Both the position numbers and the translations under genes were made by a program. A DNA stretch of 20,446 nucleotides. It comes from a virus. Location of the stretch: the IMG/VR virus record IMGVR_UViG_3300046734_000088, positions 1 through 20,446 of that record, one strand, 5' to 3'. The notes under the pieces were generated by a model, which did no database searches, was not told the DNA's origin, and saw nothing but the letters and a program-made list of their open reading frames with translations. Positions 1 through 7,243 of this stretch are shown piece after piece. Every line of letters starts with the position of its first letter. The first letter of the stretch is position 1.

Positions 1-76
1 GCCTGTTTCGCTCGTCAGCATCCGGGATAAACTTGTCCAGTAGCCCTGTAACGGGGGCTATAAGAGATTCAAGCAT
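1..76 (-). CDS. Putative 3-TM holin, N-terminal fragment
   Basis: Only the first 25 codons are in the window; the gene continues past the left edge. The peptide starts MLESLIAPVTGLLDKFIPDA and continues DERNR. This closely resembles the N terminus I remember for the 'holin of 3TMs' family (PF11351), which occurs in gene transfer agents and many marine phages and is thought to release particles through the inner membrane. The predicted membrane segments would lie downstream and cannot be seen. The start ATG is at 74-76, nine bases after the stop of the fibre gene at 86, with AAGGA about six bases upstream as ribosome binding site. Holin identity is an inference from the N terminus alone; another small membrane or adaptor protein remains possible. 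Confidence 0.6.
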   Translation of the reverse strand, partial: MLESLIAPVTGLLDKFIPDADERNR

Positions 77-85
77 GATTAGTCC

Positions 86-1057
86 TTAGAACGTGGACAG
101 CGCCACGCGCTTCCAGCTATTAGTGGCTACGCAGACGTATATATAGTCGCTGTCGTAGGCAATTTCGCCTTTTGTGCCTGACGCGGATGAGTTAGCTGGA
201 GTCTGGGTTGTGTCGATCCTAATGTGATCGCCTGTTGTCACTAGCGCCGAAAACGTGCCTGCACCGGGAGTGGACGCCCCAATATTAGTTCCATCAATGT
301 CGCCGGCATTAATATCCACCGTGGTTAGGGTGGATGTGCCAGATGCGGTCAGATTTGTAAATGTCCCCGCAACGGCTGACGCGGCGCCAATCACAGTGCC
401 GTCAATTGCCCCGCCATTGATATCTGCACTGCTAAATGAGGATGATCCTGTCGATGTGATATTGCCGGTTACGTTACCTGTGACATCTCCCGTGACGTTC
501 CCAGTGAGATTGCCGGTCACATTCCCAGTCACCGCGCCCGTCACATTGCCGGTTACATTGCCGGTCACATTGCCGGTGACATTTGCTGTTAAATTGCCAG
601 CAACAAGGTCAACAAACACCTGAGTGACCGTGGCACCTGACCCAGTGCCGCTAAACTTCAGTACCGCGTCTTTGCCGTTTGCCAGCTCAAAGTCATTAGA
701 TGCACTGTATGTGCCTTGAAACAGGATGACCGATCTTGATCCAGACAGGCTGTTGCGGACAAAAAGTATCTTTTCCGCGTCGTTGGGGGTCAATCGGACA
801 TAGGCAGTAGCGCCAAGATCACCGCCATCAGTCAGCTCAATAAACTTATTCCTGCCGTTAGAAACCGCTCCGTTTGTGACAGGTATGTCTGTGGGAGAGC
901 CGGAGCTTCCGGCAGACGACAGTGTTAGCGACAATATGCCGTTAATCGCCTGATCTAAAATGTCAAAGTTGGTGTTTGTCGTGGCCCCCCACAGGCCGGC
1001 CTGCTCGCCGGTCGTGATCTTTTCAATGCCAAGATTTGTTGTATATGTGCTAGGCAT
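86..1057 (-). CDS. Tail fibre-like protein with NVTG tetrapeptide array
   Basis: A 323-residue fibre-type protein. Residues 1-40 (STYTTNLGIEKITTGEQAGLWG, then a TNTNFDILDQAI segment) match a leader I associate with marine phage fibre proteins. Residues 155-202 are twelve consecutive tetrapeptides of the NVTG type (variants NLTA, AVTG, NLTG, DVTG, NITS). Residues 207-237 and 243-271 are two copies of a roughly 30-residue module with core DIN(G/A)GxIDGTxIGA followed by GTF. The C terminus (about 278-323, ending NSWKRVALSTF) looks like a compact tip domain. No catalytic motif or chaperone-cleavage site is seen. The start ATG has GGGGAG just upstream, eight bases after the 275-residue gene. The repetitive beta-prone architecture suggests a trimeric fibre or collar, but host binding is inference. 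Confidence 0.72.
   Translation of the reverse strand: MPSTYTTNLGIEKITTGEQAGLWGATTNTNFDILDQAINGILSLTLSSAGSSGSPTDIPVTNGAVSNGRNKFIELTDGGDLGATAYVRLTPNDAEKILFVRNSLSGSRSVILFQGTYSASNDFELANGKDAVLKFSGTGSGATVTQVFVDLVAGNLTANVTGNVTGNVTGNVTGAVTGNVTGNLTGNVTGDVTGNVTGNITSTGSSSFSSADINGGAIDGTVIGAASAVAGTFTNLTASGTSTLTTVDINAGDIDGTNIGASTPGAGTFSALVTTGDHIRIDTTQTPANSSASGTKGEIAYDSDYIYVCVATNSWKRVALSTF
452..595 (-). repeat. 12-bp-period array encoding (NVTG)n
   Basis: Twelve tandem 12-bp units within the fibre-like gene encode NVTG-type tetrapeptides. On the plus strand the unit is approximately attgccggtcac. The units differ mostly by synonymous changes and a few amino-acid changes (A, L, D or I variants). The array keeps frame because 12 is divisible by three, so copy number can change without breaking the protein. 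Confidence 0.85.
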
Positions 1058-1065
1058 GGTCTCCC

Positions 1066-1893
1066 CTACGCCGCAATTTCAACCCAGTTCGGGTCTTGAT
1101 TGACAATAATTTCGTTCCAAGAAACAACGGACGCTCCCGATGTCTGGCCTGTTCCAGCAACGCCTGTCACAAACACCTTTATTTGAGCATTTGGAGCAAC
1201 AATGCCGACCTGACCCTGCAACCTTGGTGAGGTAATAGCGACAGCAACGCCCGATCCCTGCACAACCGTGACAGCCCCCGGAGTGCCCGTTGCGGCAACC
1301 CCTGTCGGACTGACATTGGCCCCGCCAATAACGCTGACGCTATCTACCTCGCCCGTGGCAGATACGCCTGTAACGGGAACATTTGCGGCGGCATTGATGA
1401 CAACGCTACCTACCGTGCCGGTGCCCTCTACTCCTGTAACCGAAGCGGCAACGCCGGTAGTAACGTCAATTGTGCTGTTGATGTCTTCAGCAAGACCCGC
1501 AAACGGCTCTTCGGCAAAAGACAGTCCGCCAAACAGCGAGCCGCCTAGCTCTGCTTTATTACCGCCAACGAGGCCCGTGGCAGAAACACCGGTGACGGCG
1601 ACCACGTCAGGCAAGGATGCAATTGCAGTTCCGACTGCCGCTGTAGCGGCTAATCCAGTGACGCTGACAGACTCACTAAACACAACGCCACTTATCTGAG
1701 CTGTGGCTTGTAGTCCCGTTACAGAGATGCTTCCATCTGTATTAACGGTTATGAGGAATGGAGTGCTGTTTTCTGACGCAAAAGGCGCTTCAGCAAAGGA
1801 ATTTTCTGTGATCGCACCCCCATGCTCTTCTGCGGGGTTTGGAAGTGCGCCCTTGGCAGAGACGCCAGAGACGTTGACGGAGACGCCAGCCAT
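1066..1893 (-). CDS. Repeat-rich virion or fibre-like protein (VTGVSATG repeats)
   Basis: A 275-residue protein dominated by about nine copies of a short beta-prone repeat of consensus V-x-V-T-G-V-x-A-T-G-x-V-G. Copies lie near residues 5-14, 57-66, 77-86, 98-108, 151-162, 173-185, 195-207, 219-230 (degenerate) and 240-250. Two related insertions, FAEAPFA (33-39) and FAEEPFA (126-132), interrupt the array. The C terminus reads WNEIIVNQDPNWVEIAA, a Trp/Asn-rich cap I associate with marine phage structural proteins. There are no cysteines, signal peptide or membrane segment. The start ATG lies six bases after the stop of the 83-residue membrane gene and has only a weak ribosome site, which suggests translational coupling. 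It is probably an elongated virion surface protein; the exact role is unknown. Confidence 0.65.
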   Translation of the reverse strand: MAGVSVNVSGVSAKGALPNPAEEHGGAITENSFAEAPFASENSTPFLITVNTDGSISVTGLQATAQISGVVFSESVSVTGLAATAAVGTAIASLPDVVAVTGVSATGLVGGNKAELGGSLFGGLSFAEEPFAGLAEDINSTIDVTTGVAASVTGVEGTGTVGSVVINAAANVPVTGVSATGEVDSVSVIGGANVSPTGVAATGTPGAVTVVQGSGVAVAITSPRLQGQVGIVAPNAQIKVFVTGVAGTGQTSGASVVSWNEIIVNQDPNWVEIAA

Positions 1894-1899
1894 GACTTA

Positions 1900-2151
1900 C
1901 TACTTGTCCGCCTTTTGGTCGATCTTAGCCTCTATCTGATCCAGCTTTGTAAAGAGCCGCTGAACGCCGTCTTGAAACTCTTCCCTGCGGACGTACTCGC
2001 CGGCCACCAGCACTTCAACACGGTTAACTTTGTCGATAATCATGTCGTCAGTCTTTTCCAGCATGCGCACAGAGTCCCATAGAGTTTTAAGCAACCAGCC
2101 AAAAATGCCGCCAGCAAGGGTGATAATCGTGTTTACCATACCCTGATCCAT
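1900..2151 (-). CDS. Membrane-anchored coiled-coil protein, possible holin accessory
   Basis: An 83-residue protein with an N-terminal hydrophobic stretch (about residues 5-20, VNTIITLAGGIFGWLLKTLW) and then a charged helical region with heptad-like spacing (KVNRVEVLVAGEYVRREEF, then LFTKLDQIEAKIDQK). One membrane anchor plus a coiled coil recalls XhlA-type holin-associated proteins, though here the anchor is N-terminal. I chose ATG 2151 over the upstream GTG at 2157 because AGGGGG lies about five bases before it. It sits downstream of the exported EF-hand protein and the 158-residue membrane protein and near the holin fragment, which supports a lysis or envelope role. Function is inference. 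Confidence 0.6.
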   Translation of the reverse strand: MDQGMVNTIITLAGGIFGWLLKTLWDSVRMLEKTDDMIIDKVNRVEVLVAGEYVRREEFQDGVQRLFTKLDQIEAKIDQKADK

Positions 2152-2181
2152 TACCACCCCCTACCAGCGGATAAATAATAG

Positions 2182-2580
2182 CTAGCCTTCCCAGCCCGAA
2201 TCATTTTCATCGTACTGGCCATCGCCGTTAGTGTCGCAGTAGCGTTGCCATGAGACCATGTTAAACGTCAAGCCCTCGCTCCACGGGGCATACTCTTTGC
2301 ACCAACCGTGCGAGCCAACCGCAAACTCGTCTGTTGGCTCCGGAACGTAATCACGCTTGCTCCAAGGGCTTTGAGCAACAAAATACAGGTTGCCGTTGTT
2401 GTATGTGCGCTGTGTATACAAGGTCGCGCTTTTTTCGCCGATGTAGACATCTTGGCCTTCACTCACGGTGTACGTTGAGCCGTCTTCATAACTGATGACG
2501 GTCTGCGCCGAGGCGCCCAAAGAAAAGAAAACAAAAGGTACAAGCAGTGCTATTACTGTCAAGTCAAGCGTATTGCGCAT
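2182..2580 (-). CDS. Exported protein with EF-hand calcium-binding loop
   Basis: A 132-residue protein with a classic signal peptide: basic MR start, hydrophobic core at residues 8-21, and a signal peptidase I site after GASA (A25). The mature part is rich in Tyr, Trp and acidic residues and has two cysteines, C94 and C115, that could form a periplasmic disulfide. Residues 116-127 read DTNGDGQYDEND. This fits the 12-residue EF-hand loop at every ligand position (D1, N3, D5, G6, aromatic 8, D9, D12). I recall similar exported proteins in marine phages with the W-C-K-x-Y-x-P-W and W-Q-R-Y-C-D-T-N motifs, but no assigned function. The start ATG overlaps the upstream stop as TAATG. A single EF loop is also dockerin-like. 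Possible roles include spanin-like lysis, superinfection exclusion or virion attachment; none is shown. Confidence 0.72.
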   Translation of the reverse strand: MRNTLDLTVIALLVPFVFFSLGASAQTVISYEDGSTYTVSEGQDVYIGEKSATLYTQRTYNNGNLYFVAQSPWSKRDYVPEPTDEFAVGSHGWCKEYAPWSEGLTFNMVSWQRYCDTNGDGQYDENDSGWEG

Positions 2581-3056
2581 TATGCGGTCCTCAATAATTG
2601 GATTAGGTTGATGGTGAAGTAAACAATGCCGCCAGCAACAATCAAACCCATGCTTACTGCTGACACGTCAAGCATAAATCGTTGTCGCTTGCGTTGCTTG
2701 TAAATAATACGCTCGCGCTTTGCCCGAATGTCGCGGCGCATTTGCATCATCTCTTTGTATGTTTCAACGCCGTATGCCCAAGTAATTAACTCTCGGACCT
2801 GCTTTTCCTGCTCTTCTATCTTTTTTTTTGCAATTACAGCGTTTAATGCTTGCTCCTCAACAGAGGCGCCATCAAACATCTTTTTGAAGAGGGGTGGCTT
2901 TTCCGCTTCGCGCTCGGCCTGATTAATGTCAGATACCAGCGTGTACCAGTGACCAAGTTTCTTGGCCACATGCTCTATTTCGGCTCCTTTACTTACCAGT
3001 ACCTGCAACCCCTTGAAAGTGGTCGAGGCCATCGCTACCAGTGATAAGGGGTCCAT
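2580..3056 (-). CDS. C-terminally membrane-anchored helical protein of unknown function
   Basis: A 158-residue protein opening MDPLSLVAMASTTF. The first 130 residues are strongly helical and charged, with a KKKIEEQEKQVREL segment at 78-90 and a very basic stretch at 107-126 (RRDIRAKRERIIYKQRKRQR). A single hydrophobic segment follows at about 131-155, ending LLRTA. By the positive-inside rule the large N-terminal part is probably cytoplasmic. I recall homologues in marine phages next to fibre and lysis genes, annotated only as hypothetical. The stop overlaps the next gene as TAATG. It may belong to a lysis or envelope cassette with the exported EF-hand protein and the 83-residue coiled-coil protein. 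An internal virion protein is an alternative. Confidence 0.65.
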   Translation of the reverse strand: MDPLSLVAMASTTFKGLQVLVSKGAEIEHVAKKLGHWYTLVSDINQAEREAEKPPLFKKMFDGASVEEQALNAVIAKKKIEEQEKQVRELITWAYGVETYKEMMQMRRDIRAKRERIIYKQRKRQRFMLDVSAVSMGLIVAGGIVYFTINLIQLLRTA

Positions 3057-3063
3057 TCATTGC

Positions 3064-3564
3064 TTACTCAGGCTTTGTGGGCCAAGTAATAGTGCCGGGG
3101 AAGTTTTCCTGCTGTGGTACGTCACGCAAAGCCTGCCTGTAAGTCGCCATATCTGCTGACATGGTTACATCAGACAGCCCGTAGTGGTCTGTAGCTTTTA
3201 ACAGTACGTCCCGTGTAGTGCGTTCTGCGGCGGCTAAAGAGGCATTGTCAGCCGCAGTCTTAGCGTCCTTCTGAGCCTGCACAGTGACAGTGTTGCCGTC
3301 ATCGTCCGTATACTCAGCAAACATCTCACGCTCTGTCCAAGCCTGCACCCAGTTGCCGTTGGCGTCCTGCTCTACGCCATTACGTACAACTACCTTAAAC
3401 TCGTCAGACGGAGCCGGTGCGGGCGCTATTAGTACAGGGTCGATGCCAAGTGTTTCATTGACGTTTTCATTCCAGACTTTTGGTAATGACACATTAGGAT
3501 TGTCGCTTCGGATTTGGCCTTGAGTTTTGACCTCACCCGTTGATCTAATGCGATATTCCGACAT
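3064..3564 (-). CDS. Protein with tail-assembly-chaperone-like C terminus
   Basis: A 166-residue soluble protein. Residues 1-50 (MSEYRIRSTGEVKTQGQIRS and on to GIDPVL) form a leader found in many phage proteins encoded beside fibre genes. Residues 58-95 contain NGVEQDANGNWVQAW and the acidic DDDGN turn. The C-terminal part (about 110-166) reads RTTRDVLLKATD, then YRQALRDVPQQENFP and ITWPTKPE. That is the signature of the phage tail assembly chaperone-like family (PF16778, Phage_tail_APC), in which an RDxLLxxTD helix precedes YRQALRD and a W-P motif. AGGAGA sits seven bases before the ATG. Its place directly after the 662-residue fibre gene fits a role in assembling or capping that fibre, which is inferred. 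Confidence 0.75.
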   Translation of the reverse strand: MSEYRIRSTGEVKTQGQIRSDNPNVSLPKVWNENVNETLGIDPVLIAPAPAPSDEFKVVVRNGVEQDANGNWVQAWTEREMFAEYTDDDGNTVTVQAQKDAKTAADNASLAAAERTTRDVLLKATDHYGLSDVTMSADMATYRQALRDVPQQENFPGTITWPTKPE

Positions 3565-3575
3565 AGTTGATTCTC

Positions 3576-5564
3576 CTATGCTATTGCGTAAAACAAGTAA
3601 GTGCCGTTATTGGCGTTAAGCGGCGTTGTTGCGTTTGATGTAATCGTAAAACCGCTAGATAGAGGGTCTATAAAGTCCTCGCTTGAATCTTGCGCGCCTG
3701 TTGTGCTCAACAATATGTACGGATCGTTGCCAGCCACAATGCCACGCTCAGAATCCCACAAGTACCAATCACCAACAGCGTCTGTACGCTTAACCAACAC
3801 AAACCTAGCGCCAGAGCTAAAGCCACAATCTACGTTTACGTCATTAGTTGTGCCTGTGTAAGTACCAACTTTTGATATTCCGTCAACGCTTGCGAATAGG
3901 TACGCTACCCAATCATAGCTTCGACCTATCATTGTGTCTGTATTTACAACAAAAGACGTACTGGTTGGTTGGGCATTTAAACCCAAGCTAGTGCCATAAG
4001 ATTCAGTCGACCCAGCTTGTGCGCCATTTAAAGAGGGATACTGTTTTACAGCGTTACTAGCCGTAAAGGTATGCGCGGCCCACCAGTTGTAGCTGGCACT
4101 CCTAGCCTTCACCCACATCATTTCTGGCACTACGCCAAGATTGTGGTTTATTGTCATTGTGCCAGCAGAACTGCTACCGGTATAACAAACAACATCAAAG
4201 AATCCCGGCGCTCTGCGGAACATCCAGCCATATTTTTCAATAGGTGTCTCAGCGCTTTTGCTAAAACCAAGGCTGACAGAGTTCATGCTATCCCAACCAC
4301 CCCAATCGCTTTCAGTAGTTTCAGCGTCAGCGGTTGGAGTTTCTAGGTATTGATCTCCTGTTAATCGCGCACCAATTCGCATTTCTGTGCTAGCTAAAAC
4401 ATTTCTTGACATTCCCATGTCTACAGGAAAATTGGACACAAAAGCATTATCTGCACTGGCTGTATTTGATCTTGGCGCTACCTTAAACAAATCAGTAGCC
4501 GCAAACTCCTCTGCTGGTTTGTGGGGTCTGCGGATGGCTACGTAGATGTATGTGCCGCCAGAGGCGTTCCCGTTTGCGTTAGTACCCACAAGCCTAAACC
4601 CGTTTGCAGTAGGAATCGGCCCTTCGTTGGTCGTACTTCCTTCGGCTGAACTACTGTCGGCATAAAGATCTTTTCCAGAAGCTGTGACAGGCATACCCCG
4701 CATAACATCCCTGATATGCCAAGATTCTGTGCCGCTGTCTGCTCTTTTCCACATAATCCACTGCGGCTCAAACCCTAGGTCAATAGTAGGGCCGTCAGAG
4801 TTTCCGTTACCCGTGTAACTTCCACACTTAATAATGCTCTCGTCTTCGTCTGTGCCAAAGTCTTGGGCATCGTGGGCGAATAGGTAGGCTACGTATGTGG
4901 CTCCATTGACGTTTGTGCATTTAGCATCAGCTAGACCACTTGGAGGGCCAACAACCTTAAAGTTTGCACTGTTAAACTGAAGCGTTGCTCCAGAGTCAGA
5001 TCGTGCGGCAGTGCTATTTAAATACAGCGCATAGTTACCGTTGTACCTGTGCTGAAAAGTCCAATCTGAAGTATTGTCAGTACGCTTTATTATTATTGCG
5101 CCCGGAGCAGACCCAAGATTGTGATTTATATCGCGGCTTGTTGTCCCATCACCCGTATACGTTACAACATCAAAAAACCCCGGTTGCTTGCGGAATGTCC
5201 AAGAAACGTATGGATTTTCATTTTGGTTGACTCTACTGGAAGAACTTAACTGAAAACCTGTAGAACTTGGTGTAAGTATGCTAGCTCCAAAATCAAATCT
5301 AGCATTGGTTGTATTGCTTTCAAGTACATACCTAAATGCGCCTTGCTCACTATCTATTAGCTGATGATCTATCTCAGTTGGATCGCTAGTTCTTGCTTTC
5401 GTCCATACCAAGCCGCCTTCACCAGCAAGGTCAATGCCGTTGGTAATAGCTTGTGTAGCATTAGTACCCGTGTACAGATACGTAGAAAACACATCATCAA
5501 CGTAAACAGCTTCGCCAGCATTGCCCGCCGCCGCCTGTATTAACTTGTTAGCCGCATTACTCAT
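3576..5564 (-). CDS. Large fibre or tail surface protein with internal repeats (DUF7483-like)
   Basis: A 662-residue protein built from about five related modules of roughly 100 residues: 22-125, 129-231, 246-346, 455-557 and 564-661. Between the third and fourth, residues 360-450 are partial or divergent. Each module opens with a (F)FDVVTYTG-type strand, then a NHNLG or DLGF turn, then a strand such as IIIKRTD, IMWKRAD, MMWVKAR or VLVKRTD, then a Trp-containing strand (SDWTF, SWHIRD, YNWWAAH, DWYLWD), and closes with YVAYLFA or a variant. This is the concanavalin/lectin-like repeat architecture I associate with the DUF7483 domain of marine phage tail proteins. The start overlaps the upstream stop as TAATG. 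Location in the fibre block and lectin-like repeats suggest surface glycan contact; no enzymatic residue is evident. Confidence 0.75.
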   Translation of the reverse strand: MSNAANKLIQAAAGNAGEAVYVDDVFSTYLYTGTNATQAITNGIDLAGEGGLVWTKARTSDPTEIDHQLIDSEQGAFRYVLESNTTNARFDFGASILTPSSTGFQLSSSSRVNQNENPYVSWTFRKQPGFFDVVTYTGDGTTSRDINHNLGSAPGAIIIKRTDNTSDWTFQHRYNGNYALYLNSTAARSDSGATLQFNSANFKVVGPPSGLADAKCTNVNGATYVAYLFAHDAQDFGTDEDESIIKCGSYTGNGNSDGPTIDLGFEPQWIMWKRADSGTESWHIRDVMRGMPVTASGKDLYADSSSAEGSTTNEGPIPTANGFRLVGTNANGNASGGTYIYVAIRRPHKPAEEFAATDLFKVAPRSNTASADNAFVSNFPVDMGMSRNVLASTEMRIGARLTGDQYLETPTADAETTESDWGGWDSMNSVSLGFSKSAETPIEKYGWMFRRAPGFFDVVCYTGSSSAGTMTINHNLGVVPEMMWVKARSASYNWWAAHTFTASNAVKQYPSLNGAQAGSTESYGTSLGLNAQPTSTSFVVNTDTMIGRSYDWVAYLFASVDGISKVGTYTGTTNDVNVDCGFSSGARFVLVKRTDAVGDWYLWDSERGIVAGNDPYILLSTTGAQDSSEDFIDPLSSGFTITSNATTPLNANNGTYLFYAIA

Positions 5565-6514
5565 TAACCTAGCGCCTGCCCAGCAGTGAATCCGTAATAA
5601 GTCGTTCCGCCGTCAATTGTAAAAAACACAAACACATCAACGCCGTTGTTGGTTGCCGTTAGGGTTGGTGCTGTCGCCGCTGGCCAATCAACGCTTCCGG
5701 GCCAAGTAATTGTTCTGGCGGAGCTATCTTGAATGACTTTGAGTATGAAGGCAGAAGCCCTGCCAGAAGCGGCGGGGTTGCTGAACGTGTAGGTGACATT
5801 TTCAGTCAGATCATGCTCAAAAACATTGCCGTCGCGAAGGTTAATCGTCGCCGCGTTAGAGCTAGACGTAATGCTAGTTGCCTCATCTATCGTGCCATTA
5901 TCAAAACTAACAACACCATTAGCATCTGACGTAACAATCCCTGACGCCTGCGTCAGCCCCAGCGTGTCGGGTAGCTTGACCGTGTAGGTAGCCGCCGCGC
6001 TGTGGGCTGGGCCTTGGACGGTAACTCCATGCGAATTGCTTTCGCAATTAAATCGAATGGTGCCCGCGTTGGTATTTCCATATAACTCAGTAAAGCCGGT
6101 GCCGTTTGGAAACAACTGGATGTTGCCGTTGGTGTCCGTTGACTTGATAGCGTTGGCGTTTAACTCAAGATTCTCTATCAAGACAGAGCCGTCAGACTCC
6201 TCATACACGGCCTTTTCAGCAGGGTAGGCAATAAATATATTTTTACTGCCAGCGCCAAAATTAACCGCCGACCCGCTGTTTGAGCTTTCTAGTACGGTCG
6301 TTCTTGTTAACGTGTTGCCACTACTGGCATACGTGCCCAAGCCCACCTCAAACGCGGTGTTGGTTGTGTCAACAATTGCGTAATATGTGGTATCTGCGTT
6401 AGACAACACCGCCGAGAACGCTTGAAAGTTCGCTACGGCGCCGCCTAGAGAAATAGCGCCCGTCCCCGTGGTCGTGGTTGTCTCTTTTACGCGGTCTTTT
6501 AGAACGAGAGCCAT
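5564..6514 (-). CDS. Tail fibre or baseplate-like structural protein
   Basis: A 316-residue protein with two recognisable ends. Residues 1-105 (MALVLKDRVKETTTTTGTG, then a TYYAIVD strand, GTY, TRTTVLESSNSG and YPAEKAVY) form a widespread N-terminal domain of marine phage tail proteins that I take for the virion-attachment part. The middle is Asn/Thr/Ser-rich and fibre-like. The C-terminal region (about 228-316) contains NVFEHDLTENVTYTFSNPAA, then SARTITWPGSVDWPA and ends YYGFTAGQALG, a tip-like beta domain shared with other phage fibres. The ATG follows the upstream stop by two bases with no clear ribosome site, so coupling is likely. No protease, lyase or intramolecular chaperone motif is seen. 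Structural role is well supported; receptor binding is inferred. Confidence 0.74.
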   Translation of the reverse strand: MALVLKDRVKETTTTTGTGAISLGGAVANFQAFSAVLSNADTTYYAIVDTTNTAFEVGLGTYASSGNTLTRTTVLESSNSGSAVNFGAGSKNIFIAYPAEKAVYEESDGSVLIENLELNANAIKSTDTNGNIQLFPNGTGFTELYGNTNAGTIRFNCESNSHGVTVQGPAHSAAATYTVKLPDTLGLTQASGIVTSDANGVVSFDNGTIDEATSITSSSNAATINLRDGNVFEHDLTENVTYTFSNPAASGRASAFILKVIQDSSARTITWPGSVDWPAATAPTLTATNNGVDVFVFFTIDGGTTYYGFTAGQALG

Positions 6515-6516
6515 GA

Positions 6517-6963
6517 TTATGCAATCCGAATGATAGCGTTAGAAGCGTCAGGGGTTGGGAACACAATGGTAAAGTCGCCAGCACTAGATGCCTTGTCAGC
6601 ACCAAAGTCGAGCACAACGACAGTATCTGTAGTGCCACTACCGCTAGCCGTCGTGGTGTTATAAATTAACGCGCCACGGGCTGTGATGGTCGAAGAACCA
6701 AAGGTCAAGTCGGCAAAGTCAGTCAGTGCCGTTGTCCCTGACGTGGTAGGGGTAACATTGGTCAGCGTGCCGCCGCCAGCCGAATAACCCGTACCGCTCA
6801 CCTCGTTGCTGGTGGTGTAGGCGGTTGTAGCCGCGTCAAAACTGGCGCTATTGGTGTACATGGCCAGCTTGAAGGTGTCCCCGCTACTGGCAGTAAAGTT
6901 GTGTGAGCCTACAAGCAGTTCCTGCTTGAATGAGGTGCACATGTAGTTTCCGCTAAAAGCCAT
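6517..6963 (-). CDS. Conserved small virion-type protein
   Basis: A 148-residue protein rich in Thr, Ser, Ala and Gly and predicted to be mostly beta. It opens MAFSGNYMCTSFKQELLVGS and includes FKLAMYTNSASFDAATTAY, a SGTGYSAGGGTLTN turn, ITARGALIYNTTT and a C-terminal DFTIVFPTPDASNAIIRIA. I recall this family as abundant in marine phages, always beside fibre genes and unnamed. A ribosome site AGGAGA lies inside the last codons of the upstream gene, about nine bases before the ATG. It resembles a tail-associated or decoration protein; no function is demonstrated. Confidence 0.66.
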   Translation of the reverse strand: MAFSGNYMCTSFKQELLVGSHNFTASSGDTFKLAMYTNSASFDAATTAYTTSNEVSGTGYSAGGGTLTNVTPTTSGTTALTDFADLTFGSSTITARGALIYNTTTASGSGTTDTVVVLDFGADKASSAGDFTIVFPTPDASNAIIRIA

Positions 6964-6964
6964 A

Positions 6965-7243
6965 TCAAAGTCTCCTGATAAGTTCGGCTAGGTCTTTTTG
7001 CCCTGCATCACACAGGGCGTTGTAAACAGTGGTTCGGTCGCTTTTTATGGCTTCCTTCATGTAGTGGACGAGGAGCTTCCTGATGTCAGCTCTAAATGCC
7101 TCGGCTTGTGCTCGCACTTCTGGCGCGGCGCTTTCTGCTATTGAGACAATTTTGTCTAAGCATCTCTCGGCAACTTCTTCCGGGGTAAACCCTCTGTTAG
7201 AGGTTGTTTGCACAAATACATTACCAACAGTAGCGTCGATCAT
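6965..7243 (-). CDS. Conserved small helical phage protein, function unknown
   Basis: A 92-residue protein. A short beta-like start (MIDATVGNVFVQTTSNRG) leads into an all-helical body: FTPEEVAERCLDKIVSIAES, EVRAQAEAFRADIRKLLVHY, MKEAIKSDRTTVYNALCDAG and the C terminus LAELIRRL. I recall the FTPEEVAERC and IKSDRTTVYNAL blocks as conserved in many phages between connector and fibre genes, without an assigned role. It overlaps the upstream adaptor gene by ATGA, so the two are probably translated together in fixed ratio. The tail of the gene carries the ribosome site of the next one. Confidence 0.68.
   Translation of the reverse strand: MIDATVGNVFVQTTSNRGFTPEEVAERCLDKIVSIAESAAPEVRAQAEAFRADIRKLLVHYMKEAIKSDRTTVYNALCDAGQKDLAELIRRL

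Noticed and set aside
452-595. CRISPR-like array
   Set aside because: Units are only 12 bp, contiguous with no spacers, and in-frame with a protein repeat.
255-623. Plus-strand ORF of 122 codons rich in PVTLPVTLP
   Set aside because: It is the mirror of the NVTG array of the minus-strand fibre gene; a 12-bp repeat keeps the opposite frame open too. No ribosome site, and it opposes the operon.
1268-1699. Plus-strand ORF of 143 codons
   Set aside because: Antisense of the VTGVSATG-repeat gene; Pro/Thr/Val composition is the complement of the repeat. The minus-strand protein has a conserved-looking C-terminal cap.
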